DNA of 48,362 nt from Paenibacillus sp. JCM 18996. Lineage in GTDB: Bacteria > Bacillota > Bacilli > Paenibacillales > NBRC-103111. Positions 11,092 through 18,554 of this stretch are shown here, one piece after another (within the stretch, counting starts at the first letter, position 1; each line of letters opens with the position of its first letter). The stretch lies in the NCBI GenBank assembly GCA_001313085.1, contig BBFE01000030.1, positions 1 through 48,362 on the forward strand. Reading direction: 5' to 3'. Under the pieces are notes generated by a model. That model made no database searches. It had not been told where the DNA came from and saw nothing but the letters and a program-made list of their open reading frames with translations. The translations under genes were made by a program, and so were the position numbers.

Positions 11092-11259
11092 ATGAAATGG
11101 GTCTATTGGTCCCGATTATACGACAATAAATTTCAGGCCGGCTGTCTGGCAAAACGGATGGAAGAGGATTGGTGGATTTACGGCTACGAGTGTCCTCAGG
11201 AGGTGGAAATTTTCCGCTCGAAAAAAAAGGGGCGTTTCGGCGTTCGGTACATCCATTAA
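11092..11259 (+). CDS. Small conserved-looking protein, unknown function
   Basis: 55 codons from ATG 11092, which has a CAGGAGAG ribosome binding site, to TAA 11259. The sequence is rich in aromatic residues (MKWVYWSRLYDNKFQAG, DWWIYGYECPQEVEIF) and basic at the end, and has no signal peptide. I do not recognise a family. The 8-A run at 11221-11228 is in frame but probably carries 3 extra bases, i.e. one extra lysine. The good ribosome binding site and non-random composition support a real gene. Confidence 0.6.
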   Translation: MKWVYWSRLYDNKFQAGCLAKRMEEDWWIYGYECPQEVEIFRSKKKGRFGVRYIH

Positions 11260-11279
11260 CTTATCCTTAAAAAAAACAG

Positions 11280-11309
11280 TTGACTACTGGTCGGGATATA
11301 GTGTATATT
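11280..11309 (+). promoter_or_regulatory. Possible promoter of the tRNA cluster
   Basis: TTGACT at 11280-11285, an 18-base spacer and TATATT at 11304-11309, ending about 28 bases before the first tRNA. The fit is moderate. Confidence 0.4.
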
Positions 11310-11337
11310 TATTTTTTGTCGCTATTACAGCTACTGT

Positions 11338-11418
<81 letters not shown>

Positions 11419-11445
11419 ACTTATTAAAACCGTCATATAAGGCAA

Positions 11446-11519
11446 TAAGCCTTAGCTCAGTTGGTTAGAGCGGTCGGCTCATAACCGATTGGTCGGGGGT
11501 TCGAGTCCCTCAGGGCCCA
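11446..11519 (+). tRNA. tRNA-Met (CAT), elongator, with a disrupted acceptor stem
   Basis: D arm (AGCTCAGTTGGTTAGAGC), anticodon stem-loop (CGGCTCATAACCG, CAT at 11480-11482) and T arm (GGGGGTTCGAGTCCCTC) match elongator tRNA-Met. The 3' strand of the acceptor stem is AGGGCCC, but the 5' strand reads TAAGCCT instead of the expected GGGCCCT, so only the inner three pairs form. No CCA is encoded (CTT follows the discriminator A). Either the 5' end is mis-assembled, or this copy has been altered by recombination and is not functional. Confidence 0.75.
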
Positions 11520-11527
11520 CTTAATCA

Positions 11528-11550
11528 AACCCTTGCTGTACAAGGATTTA
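11528..11550 (+). terminator. Weak terminator-like hairpin after tRNA-Met
   Basis: CCTTG (11531-11535) and CAAGG (11541-11545) flank a short loop, with A-rich and T-rich flanks. It resembles the stronger CCCTTGC/GCAAGGG hairpin that follows the tRNA-Val gene at 25250-25266. Confidence 0.4.
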
Positions 11551-12052
11551 ATCGAAAAGATACCAATCAAGCCCATTGTTTTGCTCCCGAAAATAGAGCG
11601 ATTCAGCGGGCTTGCTAACGTTTTGGTCACGAAACCGTTGTTACGGCACCTCATTGCCCCATTCGAGGACTTATGGCTATGCGAGGACGGTGCAGCCAAC
11701 TCAGCTCTATTATTGCCCGTTTCCTCTGTAATGTTGATCCATTTTAACATCACCGGATAAAATTTTTTTGTATAAAATTAACCATACAGTGATGATAGCC
11801 GCTATTTTTTAATTCGATCATGCTCATAATTGTATGCCACCTAATCATTTCGTGATATTCCCATCTTAGCACTAACTGACGACAGCCACAAATGAAGCCG
11901 GCGGTGATAGATAAAACCAGCATTACATTGAGGCTCCACGCACCTGATGTATACAGCGTGCATCCTGTGCCGAACACTTGATTTAATAGGTGGATTGGAA
12001 TAAAATAATCTTTACCGAACATCATATCAACGCTTTTCCGTTGACATCCTAA
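11551..12052. other. Gap between tRNA-Met and tRNA-Leu without a supported gene
   Basis: About 500 bp. Both strands have short open stretches, the longest being a 91-codon minus-strand frame at 11750-12025 with hydrophobic segments. None has a convincing ribosome binding site or a family match. A 7-T run near 11763 and AT-rich sequence near 11800 are present. Given the damaged tRNA-Met just upstream, this may be foreign or rearranged DNA, but I cannot show it. Confidence 0.5.
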
Positions 12053-12141
12053 GCCGGGGTGGCGGAATTGGCAGACGCACAGGACTTAAAATCCTGCGGT
12101 AGGTGACTACCGTACCGGTTCGAGTCCGGTCCTCGGCACCA
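12053..12141 (+). tRNA. tRNA-Leu (TAA)
   Basis: 89 nt with encoded CCA. The acceptor GCCGGGG pairs with CCTCGGC, there is a class II long variable arm (GGTAGGTGACTACC), the anticodon loop CTTAAAA gives TAA, and the T loop is TTCGAGT. A strong hairpin follows at 12151-12189. Confidence 0.97.
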
Positions 12142-12150
12142 AAAAAAACT

Positions 12151-12197
12151 CCTTTACATTAATCCGAATCTCTCGGGTTAAGGTAAAGGGGTTTTTT
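12151..12197. terminator. Intrinsic terminator, tRNA-Leu and convergent YheC/D gene
   Basis: CCTTTAC (12151-12157) pairs with GTAAAGG (12183-12189). Inner TTAA/TTAA and CCGA/TCGG pairs extend the stem, and six T follow. The minus strand has 8 T after the stem as well, so it can serve the convergent gene too. Confidence 0.8.
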
Positions 12198-12979
12198 CTT
12201 TTTGCTGAAGGTGTCAGGTCCATTGTACGACCGTAAGCCTTGGCATAGCGGACGATTCTGCGGATGGTCTGTTTGTTGTCCAGCCTGTTGAATAATCGGG
12301 GATCAGGCTTCGTATTCACTTCAAGGATCCACAGCTTCATGCTGCGGTCTATGGCGACATCAATCCCAATTTCCTTCATGCGGGGAAAGCTTTGCTCAAA
12401 ATGCGCCGCTACTTCAAGCCCGAGCCGCTTCAATTTGTCCTTGACCGTCTTGCTTTGGCCATATGGAGCCAGCAGCTCCGCTACTTCCAAAATATCGCCT
12501 CCGCCGGATATATTGGTGACCGCGGAGCCCGGAGGCCCCATCCGACCGAGGATGCCCGTGGTCTCCCATTGGCCCTCAAGATTCTTCTGCACCATCACCC
12601 GAATATCCACATTCCGTTTCTGGTATTTTAGCAGGCGGATGCCTTTTTTGGATTAAATAATGCTTCTCTCCGATTCGATTTTCCAAAGCTGCTTCCAGGT
12701 CTTCCAGTCTCTGAAACTGACGAATTCTACGCGCAGTATGATAGGAATAGGTCGCATCCGCTTTCGGACCGGCCAGCTTTTCCACCTTCATGACGCCTAC
12801 ACCGCACGATCCCCTGTCCGGCTTAAGGTACACCATGATATACCGGTCCAGCATTTCCCTCAATGTTTGCGTACTCCATTTTTTTCGTTTCCGGAATATA
12901 CTTTCTCAGTTCACCGCTCTTCATGAGCACCTCGGTTTTCCTCCACTTGCTGCTGACGCATTGGCTTTTTTTTGTCCAT
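12178..12979 (-). CDS. YheC/YheD-family ATP-grasp protein (frameshifted here)
   Basis: About 265 residues. After an N-terminal KWRKTEVLMKSGELRKYIPET segment comes an ATP-grasp core: YIMVYLKPDRGSCGVGVMKVE, YLIQKGIRLL, VDIRVMVQKN, TGILGRMGP, and the metal/ATP site in KLWILEVNTKPD. This is the YheC/YheD family known from spore coats of Bacillus; the ligation it performs is not known. ATG at 12979 has AAAGGGG 8 bases upstream. Breaks lie on 6-8 base runs at about 12637, 12859 and 12966. Shortening an A run in the terminator (minus strand) gives a stop at 12178-12180. It is divergent from the diaminopropionate operon, about 190 bp away. Confidence 0.85.
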
Positions 12980-13168
12980 AGGCAGGCCCCTTTGTTTTGA
13001 CCGGATGATGTCATGATTGTCCTTCTATACGATACGGGAATGGGACCTTTTCTGATTGAGGCACCCGACTATTTTGTTAAGGGAATGTTCTGTGTTGAAA
13101 GAACGCGGTCAGACCCGCCTACATATATATGACAAGAGGGTATTTTGCAACTACCGGGAGGTCGTCGA

Positions 13169-14366
13169 TTGATAACGAACGCGGGTTTGGCGGATAAGCT
13201 GGAGAAAATGACATCTTTGTTCCCTTGGTACAGCAGCCTGTTACAGCAAAAGGATACTGCGGACATAGCCCGTTTGCCGCTGATGACCGCGGAGCTTCTG
13301 GAGAAGCATTACTATAATGAGCCTATGCATGGGCACGGGTTGAGCGTGTACCGCACCTCCGGAACGAGCTCAGGACGAAGAAATCGATTTCTATTCAAAA
13401 GAAGACGATCAGCGGTACATTCAAATGAAGGTAAAATTGTTCGGCGACTTCCTTACGGGCAGCGGGATCAGGAAAGCCGCGTCGGATATGGGCACCGGCC
13501 ATGCGGCGGGCACCGCTTCGGAAATTTGCCGGCAGCTGGGTATTTCCAGCCTGGACATCGCCTTTGACAGCCCGATCGGAGAGCATGTGAAGAAGCTGGA
13601 GTATTTTCAGCCGGGGCTGCTGTATACGATGCCATCCATTCTTGACAGTCTCCTCTACACGGCACAGGAACCTTCCGCTCTAGGCATCCGCAAAGTGATT
13701 CTGGTGGGCGAGCCCGCGCCGCTTGAATGGCAAAAAAAAGCCGCATCCTTATTAAATATCCGTCCGGAGGATATCCTGGACACTTTGGGATCGATCGAGA
13801 TCGGCACGGTCGCTTATTTTGACCATTCGATTCAGAAGTACGTGCTGGTTGACGGGCTGTTCGCGGAAGGCGTTCAGCCGAAGGCAGTGGGATTGGATAT
13901 CGAGCCATTGGGCGGCAGGGAAGATATTTTGGTGGTAACTTCTCTGACACGGCAATATTTTCCCGCCATCCGGTTCGTCACCTACGATGTAGTCCGTGAT
14001 TTGTGTACGATGACGGTGGGAGGCAGGGAGCGGCAGACGTTCCAGGCCATTGTTAAACGAGTCGGCACTGAAGTCAAGCATGGAGAGAAAATTTCGATAT
14101 ACGATATCGAGGAAGTTATATATAAAGAATTAAACGAGGCCAGCGTACGGGTCCGGGTGAAGGATAATCGGCTCATCGTTTATATACGCAGCCGTTCGAT
14201 GGATGAAGAGGCAAGATTACGCATCAGACAGGGAATCCAGAACCAGATCCCGGAAATCGGCGAAATGATCGCAAACGGAATTCTGCAGGAAATCAAAATA
14301 GAACGGATGGAGAAGGATGAGCTCTGGAGCCGGGGAAATGTGAAATCCAAGAAGCTGTACAGTTAA
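13169..14366 (+). CDS. Adenylate-forming enzyme, PaaK / coenzyme F390 synthetase-like (frameshifted here)
   Basis: About 400 residues. The adenylation P-loop is seen as YRTSGTSSGRR near residue 58, followed by the core motif LGSIEIGTVAYF near residue 205 and TSLTRQYFPAIRFVTYD near residue 260, as in phenylacetate-CoA ligase relatives. The C-terminal subdomain reads EASVRVRVKDNRLIVYI...IPEIGEMIANGILQEI. TTG 13169 is chosen because GGGAGGT lies 6 bases before it. One indel near 13385, just after the P-loop and not on a homopolymer, splits the gene. It would activate a carboxylic acid as an acyl-AMP, possibly for transfer to an amine. It is 22 bp upstream of sbnA, so diaminopropionate or its precursor is a plausible partner; that is inference. 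Confidence 0.82.
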
Positions 14367-14388
14367 AGCTTTTGAAAGAAGGGAAGCT

Positions 14389-15351
14389 ATGTACGAACAA
14401 GAGGGGATTTTGTCGGCAGTCGGCCGCACACCTTTAGTTAGGCTCAGCCGAATTGGACGGGAAAATGACATCAGAGTGTACGCGAAGCTGGAATTTATGA
14501 ATCCCGGAGGAAGCTCCAAGGATCGTCCCGGAGCGGCTATTCTGGCGGAAGCGCTGCGATCCGGCATCATTCGGCCTGGCAGCACGGTGATAGAATCGAG
14601 CTCGGGCAATATGGCTATTTCGCTCGCTCAGGTATGCGCTTATCACGGACTGGGGCTGATTGTGGTGGTGGATCCGAAGACAACGAAGCAAAATCTGCGG
14701 ATTATGCAAGCTCTGAATTCCAGGATCGAATATGTATCCGAGCCGATCCGGATACAGGGGAATTTTTTGACCGCCAGATTGAAGCGTGTGCAGGAGCTGC
14801 TCACTGAAGTGAAGGACAGCTATTGGCCTAATCAATACGCTAATACGCAGAATGCGCTGGTCCACTACAATACGACGATGAAAGAGATCGTCGAACTGCT
14901 GCCGCAGATCGATTACTTGTTCTGTGGTGTTAGCACATGCGGGACGTTGAACGGCTGCGCCCGGTATGTGAAGGACTATGGCATGCGCACCAAGCTGATT
15001 GCTGTGGACGCGGCAGGAAGCGCTATTTTCGGCGGGCCGCCCTCGAAACGGCTGCTGCCGGGACTTGGCGCGGTAATAACGCCTGAGCTTTGCCCGAAAG
15101 AGCTCGTCGAAGAAGTAGTGTACGTATCGGATATCGAATCCATTCAAGGCTGCCGTAAGCTGGTCCGGAAGAAGCGATTCTCGCGGGAGGTTCCTCCGGA
15201 GGAGTTTTCTCGGCGTTCGAGAAGCTAAAGGACAGAATTCCGGCCGGATCCACCTGTGTAATGATTTTTTCCGGACCGGGGAGAAAGATATCTGGATACA
15301 GTGTACTCGGATACTTGGGTGCTTGACAATTTTGGCTGGCAGCCGGAATGA
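14389..15351 (+). CDS. sbnA: 2,3-diaminopropionate biosynthesis protein SbnA-like, PLP enzyme (frameshifted here)
   Basis: About 320 residues of the cysteine synthase fold. Visible: RTPLVRLSRIGRENDIRVYA, the PLP lysine in NPGGSSKDRPG, the SSSGNMAISLA substrate loop, the CGVSTCGTLNG phosphate cradle and, after correction, AGGSSGG near the C-terminus. The NPGGSSKDR and STCGTLNG variants are those of SbnA, which in Staphylococcus makes N-(1-amino-1-carboxyl-2-ethyl)glutamate from O-phosphoserine and glutamate. A base is missing near 15172 and one G is extra near 15278; together they restore an ending GERYLDTVYSD...NFGWQPE with TGA at 15349-15351. Same strand and 13 bp upstream of sbnB. Confidence 0.88.
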
Positions 15352-15364
15352 AAAGGGGAGCACA

Positions 15365-16342
15365 ATGATCTATCTGAACGAGGAGGATATCCTTCAAATC
15401 GGCATCGACTGGCCGGAAATCATCGGGGTGATTGAAACATCGCTAAATGCCATGCGCAAGGGCGAGTTTGTCCAGCCGGTCAAGCCTTACTTGCGGTATA
15501 AGCAGCCGGAGAACCGGATTATTGCAATGCCGGCTTACGTGGGGGGAAGCTTTCACCAGGCCGGTATCAAATGGATAGCGAGCTTCCCGGGCAATTTGCG
15601 CAAAGGGCTGCCTAGAGCGCACAGCGTGGTGGTGTTGAATGACGCGGACACAGGGGTGCCGGAGGCCATCATTCAATCTTCCCTGGTAAGCGCAATCAGG
15701 ACAGCGGGTGTCAGCGGCACCGTGTTGAAATGGTTTACGAACAGCCGCGGCCTGTCCACAGCGCAGGTTGGCATTATCGGCTGGGGGCCGATCGGCCGTT
15801 TCCACTATAGCATGTGCATTGAAATGTTCGGGGACAGAATAGAAAGAGTAAAAGTCCACGACATACGACCGGATAATAAGGAACCGGTTTTGCTTCATCC
15901 GGAGAAAATCGAGTGGGTAGAAGGCTGGCAGCAAGCTTATCTCAGCTCAAATGTGGTCATGACTTGTACGGTTTCTCCTGAGCGCTACATTGACTGTAAG
16001 CCTAAGCCAGGCAGCCTGCTGCTGAACGTTTCTTTAAGGGATTTTACAGCTGAAGCTGTGGAAGGGATCAAAGCGGTGGTTGTCGACGATTGGGAAGAAG
16101 TGTGCCGCGAAAATACGGATATTGAGATGCTTCACAAAGAAAAAAAAGGATTAACCGCCAGCGATGTGTTTTCCCTGCAGGAGCTGATTTGCGGGGATCG
16201 TGAAACAATGCCTTCAGCCTTCCTGGACAGCAGCGAGCCGGTTTTTTTCAATCCTATGGGAATGGCCGTATTTGATATCGCAATCGCGTCTTATTATTTA
16301 CAGAAAGCCAGGGGGCGGGGGTTAGGCCTGTTATTAAAATAA
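15365..16342 (+). CDS. sbnB: 2,3-diaminopropionate biosynthesis protein SbnB-like dehydrogenase
   Basis: Intact, 325 codons, of the ornithine cyclodeaminase / mu-crystallin family. MIYLNEEDILQIGI at the start and VGIIGWGPIGRFHYSM (dinucleotide-binding GxGxxG-type loop, about residue 137) are clear, with NPMGMAVFDIAIA at the end. SbnB oxidises the SbnA product and releases L-2,3-diaminopropionate and 2-oxoglutarate with NAD. ATG 15365 has AAAGGGGAG upstream. Runs of 8 A (about 16138) and 7 T (about 16241) are in frame. Pairing with SbnA makes diaminopropionate the likely product; no siderophore synthetase follows in the window. Confidence 0.9.
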   Translation: MIYLNEEDILQIGIDWPEIIGVIETSLNAMRKGEFVQPVKPYLRYKQPENRIIAMPAYVGGSFHQAGIKWIASFPGNLRKGLPRAHSVVVLNDADTGVPEAIIQSSLVSAIRTAGVSGTVLKWFTNSRGLSTAQVGIIGWGPIGRFHYSMCIEMFGDRIERVKVHDIRPDNKEPVLLHPEKIEWVEGWQQAYLSSNVVMTCTVSPERYIDCKPKPGSLLLNVSLRDFTAEAVEGIKAVVVDDWEEVCRENTDIEMLHKEKKGLTASDVFSLQELICGDRETMPSAFLDSSEPVFFNPMGMAVFDIAIASYYLQKARGRGLGLLLK

Positions 16343-16484
16343 TCGGTTTCCGCTTAAGCGGGCAGCGCATACTGCGTCACTTAAACGCATATATATGGAA
16401 GCAGATTTTCTGATACTGTTCGTGATGAAAGTTAATACGGAAGGTCTGAACGCTTACACTTCTTGCGGTAAAGGAGCGCTGCCC

Positions 16485-16755
16485 ATGCTGGTTAAAAAAG
16501 GATACTGGACTGGCTGTCCCCGTGTTCACAGTCCATTCGCTGCCGCACAAATATGAGTTAATTAAAGCAATACTGACGGTCCGGAGCGGTGAGAAGATGG
16601 AAGATTACGAAGCGGCATTGGAGGAGCTGGCTATAATTGCAGTTCAACATAACGCGGACGCGGTCATAGGCGTTACGATCATGCCCATAGCAAGCTCAGC
16701 TGCGAGATTTCTCGCCATGGGTACTGCGGTTAGGTATGTTATCCCGAATGGATAG
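16485..16755 (+). CDS. YbjQ/UPF0145 family protein (frameshifted here)
   Basis: About 90 residues after shortening the 6-A run at 16494-16499 to 5, which joins MLVKKDTGLAVPVFTVHSLP to the rest. ADAVIGVTIMPIASS matches the conserved core of the YbjQ family, which forms pentamers and is often labelled a putative heavy-metal-binding domain; no firm function is known. ATG 16485 follows AAAGGAG. It stands alone between the diaminopropionate operon and a terminator. Confidence 0.7.
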
Positions 16756-16792
16756 CCAGCTTTAAGTGTTAATAAATGGTGTTCAAATATAA

Positions 16793-16823
16793 AGCCCAGT
16801 GTTTAAAACAACTGGGCTGATTT
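16793..16823 (+). terminator. Terminator-like hairpin after the YbjQ-like gene
   Basis: AGCCCAGT (16793-16800) pairs exactly with ACTGGGCT (16811-16818) across a 10-base loop; the tail is only weakly T-rich (GATTTCCC). It may also end the small minus-strand gene at 16843-16917. Confidence 0.6.
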
Positions 16824-16842
16824 CCCGTACTTTACTTCGAAA

Positions 16843-16917
16843 TTAATAAACCCATACTGAACGAATTATGATTACCAGCAGAATAAACAAAACCAGTACA
16901 GCTCCAACGCTTCTCAT
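16843..16917 (-). CDS. 24-residue single-helix membrane peptide, YjcZ-like
   Basis: ATG at 16917 is preceded by GAAGGGAG with a 9-base spacer, and the frame ends in TAA at 16843-16845. The product, MRSVGAVLVLFILLVIIIRS plus four residues, is almost entirely one transmembrane helix. The VLVLFILLVII core resembles the small sporulation-linked YjcZ family of Bacilli, which has VVLFILLIIV in the same place; the glycine-tyrosine-rich N-terminus of that family is missing. The function of the family is unknown. Too short for most gene finders. Confidence 0.6.
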   Translation of the reverse strand: MRSVGAVLVLFILLVIIIRSVWVY

Positions 16918-17113
16918 ATCACATAACTCCCTTCGTCAAAAAAGTGGAAATTGTATTACGTTGGTACTATATGAATTTCTATCATTCAATGCTTGGACTA
17001 ATATATGTACTTAGAAAAAACCGGCATATGTTGATAGCACAAAAAAAGCTCCTTTAACTCCATTATTGTTGTGCGTTATGACTGGGGATATTAATCAAAT
17101 GAGCTGGACAAAA

Positions 17114-17148
17114 AATAAACACTCCGATCCATCGGAATGTTTATTTTT
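17114..17148. terminator. Strong bidirectional terminator
   Basis: AATAAACA-C-TCCGAT (17114-17128) pairs with ATCGGA-A-TGTTTATT (17131-17145) with one mismatch and a 2-base loop, and 8 T follow. The A-rich left flank gives a T tail on the minus strand, where it ends the pair of small genes at 17179-17562. Confidence 0.8.
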
Positions 17149-17178
17149 TTTCGCAATAGGTTTCATGTGACCAGAAGT

Positions 17179-17336
17179 CTATTGTTCACCCTCATTGTCC
17201 ATAACTCTGCCTGGACCGTCGGTTTCCTGGATCAAAACCGGTTTGTCCGTTTTTTATTGTTTTGTGCATGTTCACGGCTGCGTTGGCAGTTGTTTTTTAA
17301 ATCTCGCAGTTCGGCGTTCTCGGTTTTGTTTTGCAT
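17179..17336 (-). CDS. Small hypothetical protein, second gene of a two-gene unit (frameshifted here)
   Basis: ATG 17336 has AAAGGACG upstream. Read as given, the frame stops early. If the 6-base runs at about 17256 and 17295 are 5, a 51-residue hydrophilic protein results, beginning MQNKTENAELRDLKTTANAA and ending TDGPGRVMDNEGEQ with TAG at 17179-17181. The smooth acidic tail after correction argues for a real gene. No family recognised. It follows the 68-codon gene at 17356 by about 20 bases. Confidence 0.5.
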
Positions 17337-17355
17337 CTATGGTTCGTCCTTTCTG

Positions 17356-17562
17356 TCATTGTTGTAAACCGCTATAGGATTGTTTCTTCGCTCCGGAGTT
17401 ATACAGCACTATGTTAAACCTTCTTCCGATGCCGTCGGTTGTTCTTCGTTGGTGCTGTCCTCTTTGTTTTTTCACATGCCTCATGGTTGCTCCCTCGACT
17501 TGTTCAAGCAGTTCTTCTACAGATAGAGAGGTTCTGCCATTGTTCCGATTGTATTCATTCAC
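17356..17562 (-). CDS. Small hypothetical basic protein
   Basis: 68 codons from GTG 17562, chosen because AAGGAGG lies 10 bases upstream, to TGA. The sequence has an acidic helix (SLSVEELLEQVEGA) followed by a very basic stretch (RHVKKQRGQHQRRTTDGIGRR). There is no signal peptide and I recognise no family. The promoter should lie between it and the hairpin at 17680. Together with the gene at 17179 it forms a small minus-strand unit. Confidence 0.55.
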   Translation of the reverse strand: MNEYNRNNGRTSLSVEELLEQVEGATMRHVKKQRGQHQRRTTDGIGRRFNIVLYNSGAKKQSYSGLQQ

Positions 17563-18002
17563 TTCTCCGCTGCCTCCTTGGTTTATCCATATGTCCCTCC
17601 TTATGATTCAGAAATGCCTGCAAAAAAATTATGCGAAGATCACACTATAAATCAAACTCGCTGGACAAAAAAAGATCATAAAAAAACGGCTGTGATGGTC
17701 AGTTACTGCTATCTACAGCCATTTTTTTCCTCAATTTGCTTAAAAAGAAAAAATGGGGAGAAGAACGGACGCTCCGAAATTGCAAGCAAATCGAATAATA
17801 CAAGTGGAGTGAACGGGTTGAAGAATGGGAAAAAAACCAAAACCACTTGTGCTCACAGGCTTCGGATTTATAGAGATTCAAAATATAAGCAGGCACATAA
17901 GACCTCTTTCAAGTAGGTAATAGAAAAAAAGGCTATGCAGTAAGTGTGTGCTGATATTCAATTGGAGGGTTGTTTTTTTTCGTTGATTAACGCATTCAAA
18001 AA
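17563..18002. other. Gap with one terminator and possible decayed mobile-element sequence
   Basis: The first part holds the ribosome binding site and presumed promoter of the small minus-strand genes. A hairpin lies at 17680-17728. From about 17750 the plus strand has short open stretches rich in Lys and Asn without a start signal; they run up to the IS630 remnant and may be its decayed 5' part. Many 6-8 base A/T runs make the frame uncertain. Confidence 0.4.
17680..17728. terminator. Bidirectional terminator-like hairpin
   Basis: GGCTGTGAT (17688-17696) pairs with ATCTACAGCC (17711-17720) with one bulge. Seven A precede and seven T follow, so it would work on both strands. Confidence 0.6.
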
Positions 18003-18288
18003 ACGTGGAAGCGGGAAATGTGTATCGACGAATTCGGCCCGCTATCGCTTCAGCCCTACCGCGGCAAAGGGTGGTTCCAACAGCGTCGGCCCAAGCGTCT
18101 TCGAGCTACTTATACGCGGCCTCATGGCGTCAAGCATTTACTGGCGGCGCTCGACCTAAAGACGAACCGGCTTTACGGCCACCATCCCAAAGCAAGAAGC
18201 ATGCGGATATTCTCCGGTTTTTTTTAAGGAAGTGGAAGAGCGGGTGGCGACACTGGATATTTCGGAAATTGTGGAGCGTGCTCTTTAA
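18003..18288 (+). pseudogene. IS630-family transposase fragment
   Basis: The readable part begins MCIDEFGPLSLQPYRGKGW and continues HGVKHLLAALDLKTNRLYGHH, the central DDE-type catalytic segment of IS630/Tc1-like transposases (CIDEFGPL carries a catalytic Asp). After a frame change near 18190 and shortening of 8 T at about 18228 to 6, it reads KKHADILRFFKEVEERVATLDI and stops at 18286-18288. The N-terminal DNA-binding half and the C-terminal half are missing, so this is a remnant, not an active element. I could not identify terminal inverted repeats. Confidence 0.75.
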
Positions 18289-18494
18289 TTCTATTTGTTA
18301 AGGAAGTTCTTTAAACAGCCTAGGCTTTGATAGAGAAATGAAGAGAACAATTTACTCCTAACCTAAGTGAAGATGAAACTAGCGCTTCCTAAAATCATAA
18401 AAATCTCTGATCAGTCGTCCTTGAGACAGGCTGTTTTTTTTACTGATGGCCTTTACTAATTCTTATTATGCAGTTTACTTTGCGATGATAGTTT

Positions 18495-18500
18495 TATAAT
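18495..18500 (+). promoter_or_regulatory. -10 box of the ECF operon
   Basis: A perfect TATAAT lies just before the palindrome at 18506. A weak TTTACT (18474-18479) sits 15 bases upstream as a possible -35, so the promoter may need help or be read by another sigma factor. Confidence 0.5.
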
Positions 18501-18505
18501 AATCT

Positions 18506-18535
18506 TTAATTAAGTTATACGTATAACTTAATTAA
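18506..18535. promoter_or_regulatory. 30-bp perfect palindrome, probable operator of the ECF operon
   Basis: The half-site TTAATTAAGTTATAC (18506-18520) is followed directly by its exact reverse complement, GTATAACTTAATTAA (18521-18535), with no spacer. It lies 5 bases after the -10 box and just before GGAGG (18542-18546), where a repressor would block transcription. A LacI-family regulator is encoded in the same operon; LacI sites are spacer-free palindromes, often with a central CG as here (TATAC-GTATA). That pairing is inference. Confidence 0.7.
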
Positions 18536-18554
18536 TTTATTGGAGGTCTTTAGT

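Noticed and set aside
11457..11753. 98-codon minus-strand frame covering tRNA-Met
   Set aside because: Its C-terminal part (WALRDSNPRPIGYEPTALT) is simply the antisense translation of a tRNA, a well-known false gene.
11750..12025. 91-codon minus-strand frame with hydrophobic segments
   Set aside because: No ribosome binding site before its ATG, no family resemblance, and unusual composition; kept only as part of the gap description.
14434..15363. Long minus-strand open frame (about 309 codons) opposite sbnA
   Set aside because: It is the mirror of a well-supported gene with strong motifs, is rich in Arg, His and Pro as GC-rich antisense frames usually are, and has no ribosome binding site.
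16350..16361. CCGCTTAAGCGG palindrome after sbnB
   Set aside because: Short, without a T tail or a promoter nearby; too little to call a terminator or operator.
17137..17650. Several plus-strand open frames of 60-79 codons
   Set aside because: They lie opposite the small minus-strand genes, which have proper ribosome binding sites; the plus-strand frames lack them and are rich in Phe, Cys and Ser, as shadows of A-rich sequence are.
18301..18505. Riboswitch upstream of the ECF operon
   Set aside because: ECF operons often have TPP, cobalamin or similar riboswitches, but I found no such conserved core here; the palindrome and the LacI gene offer a better account of control.
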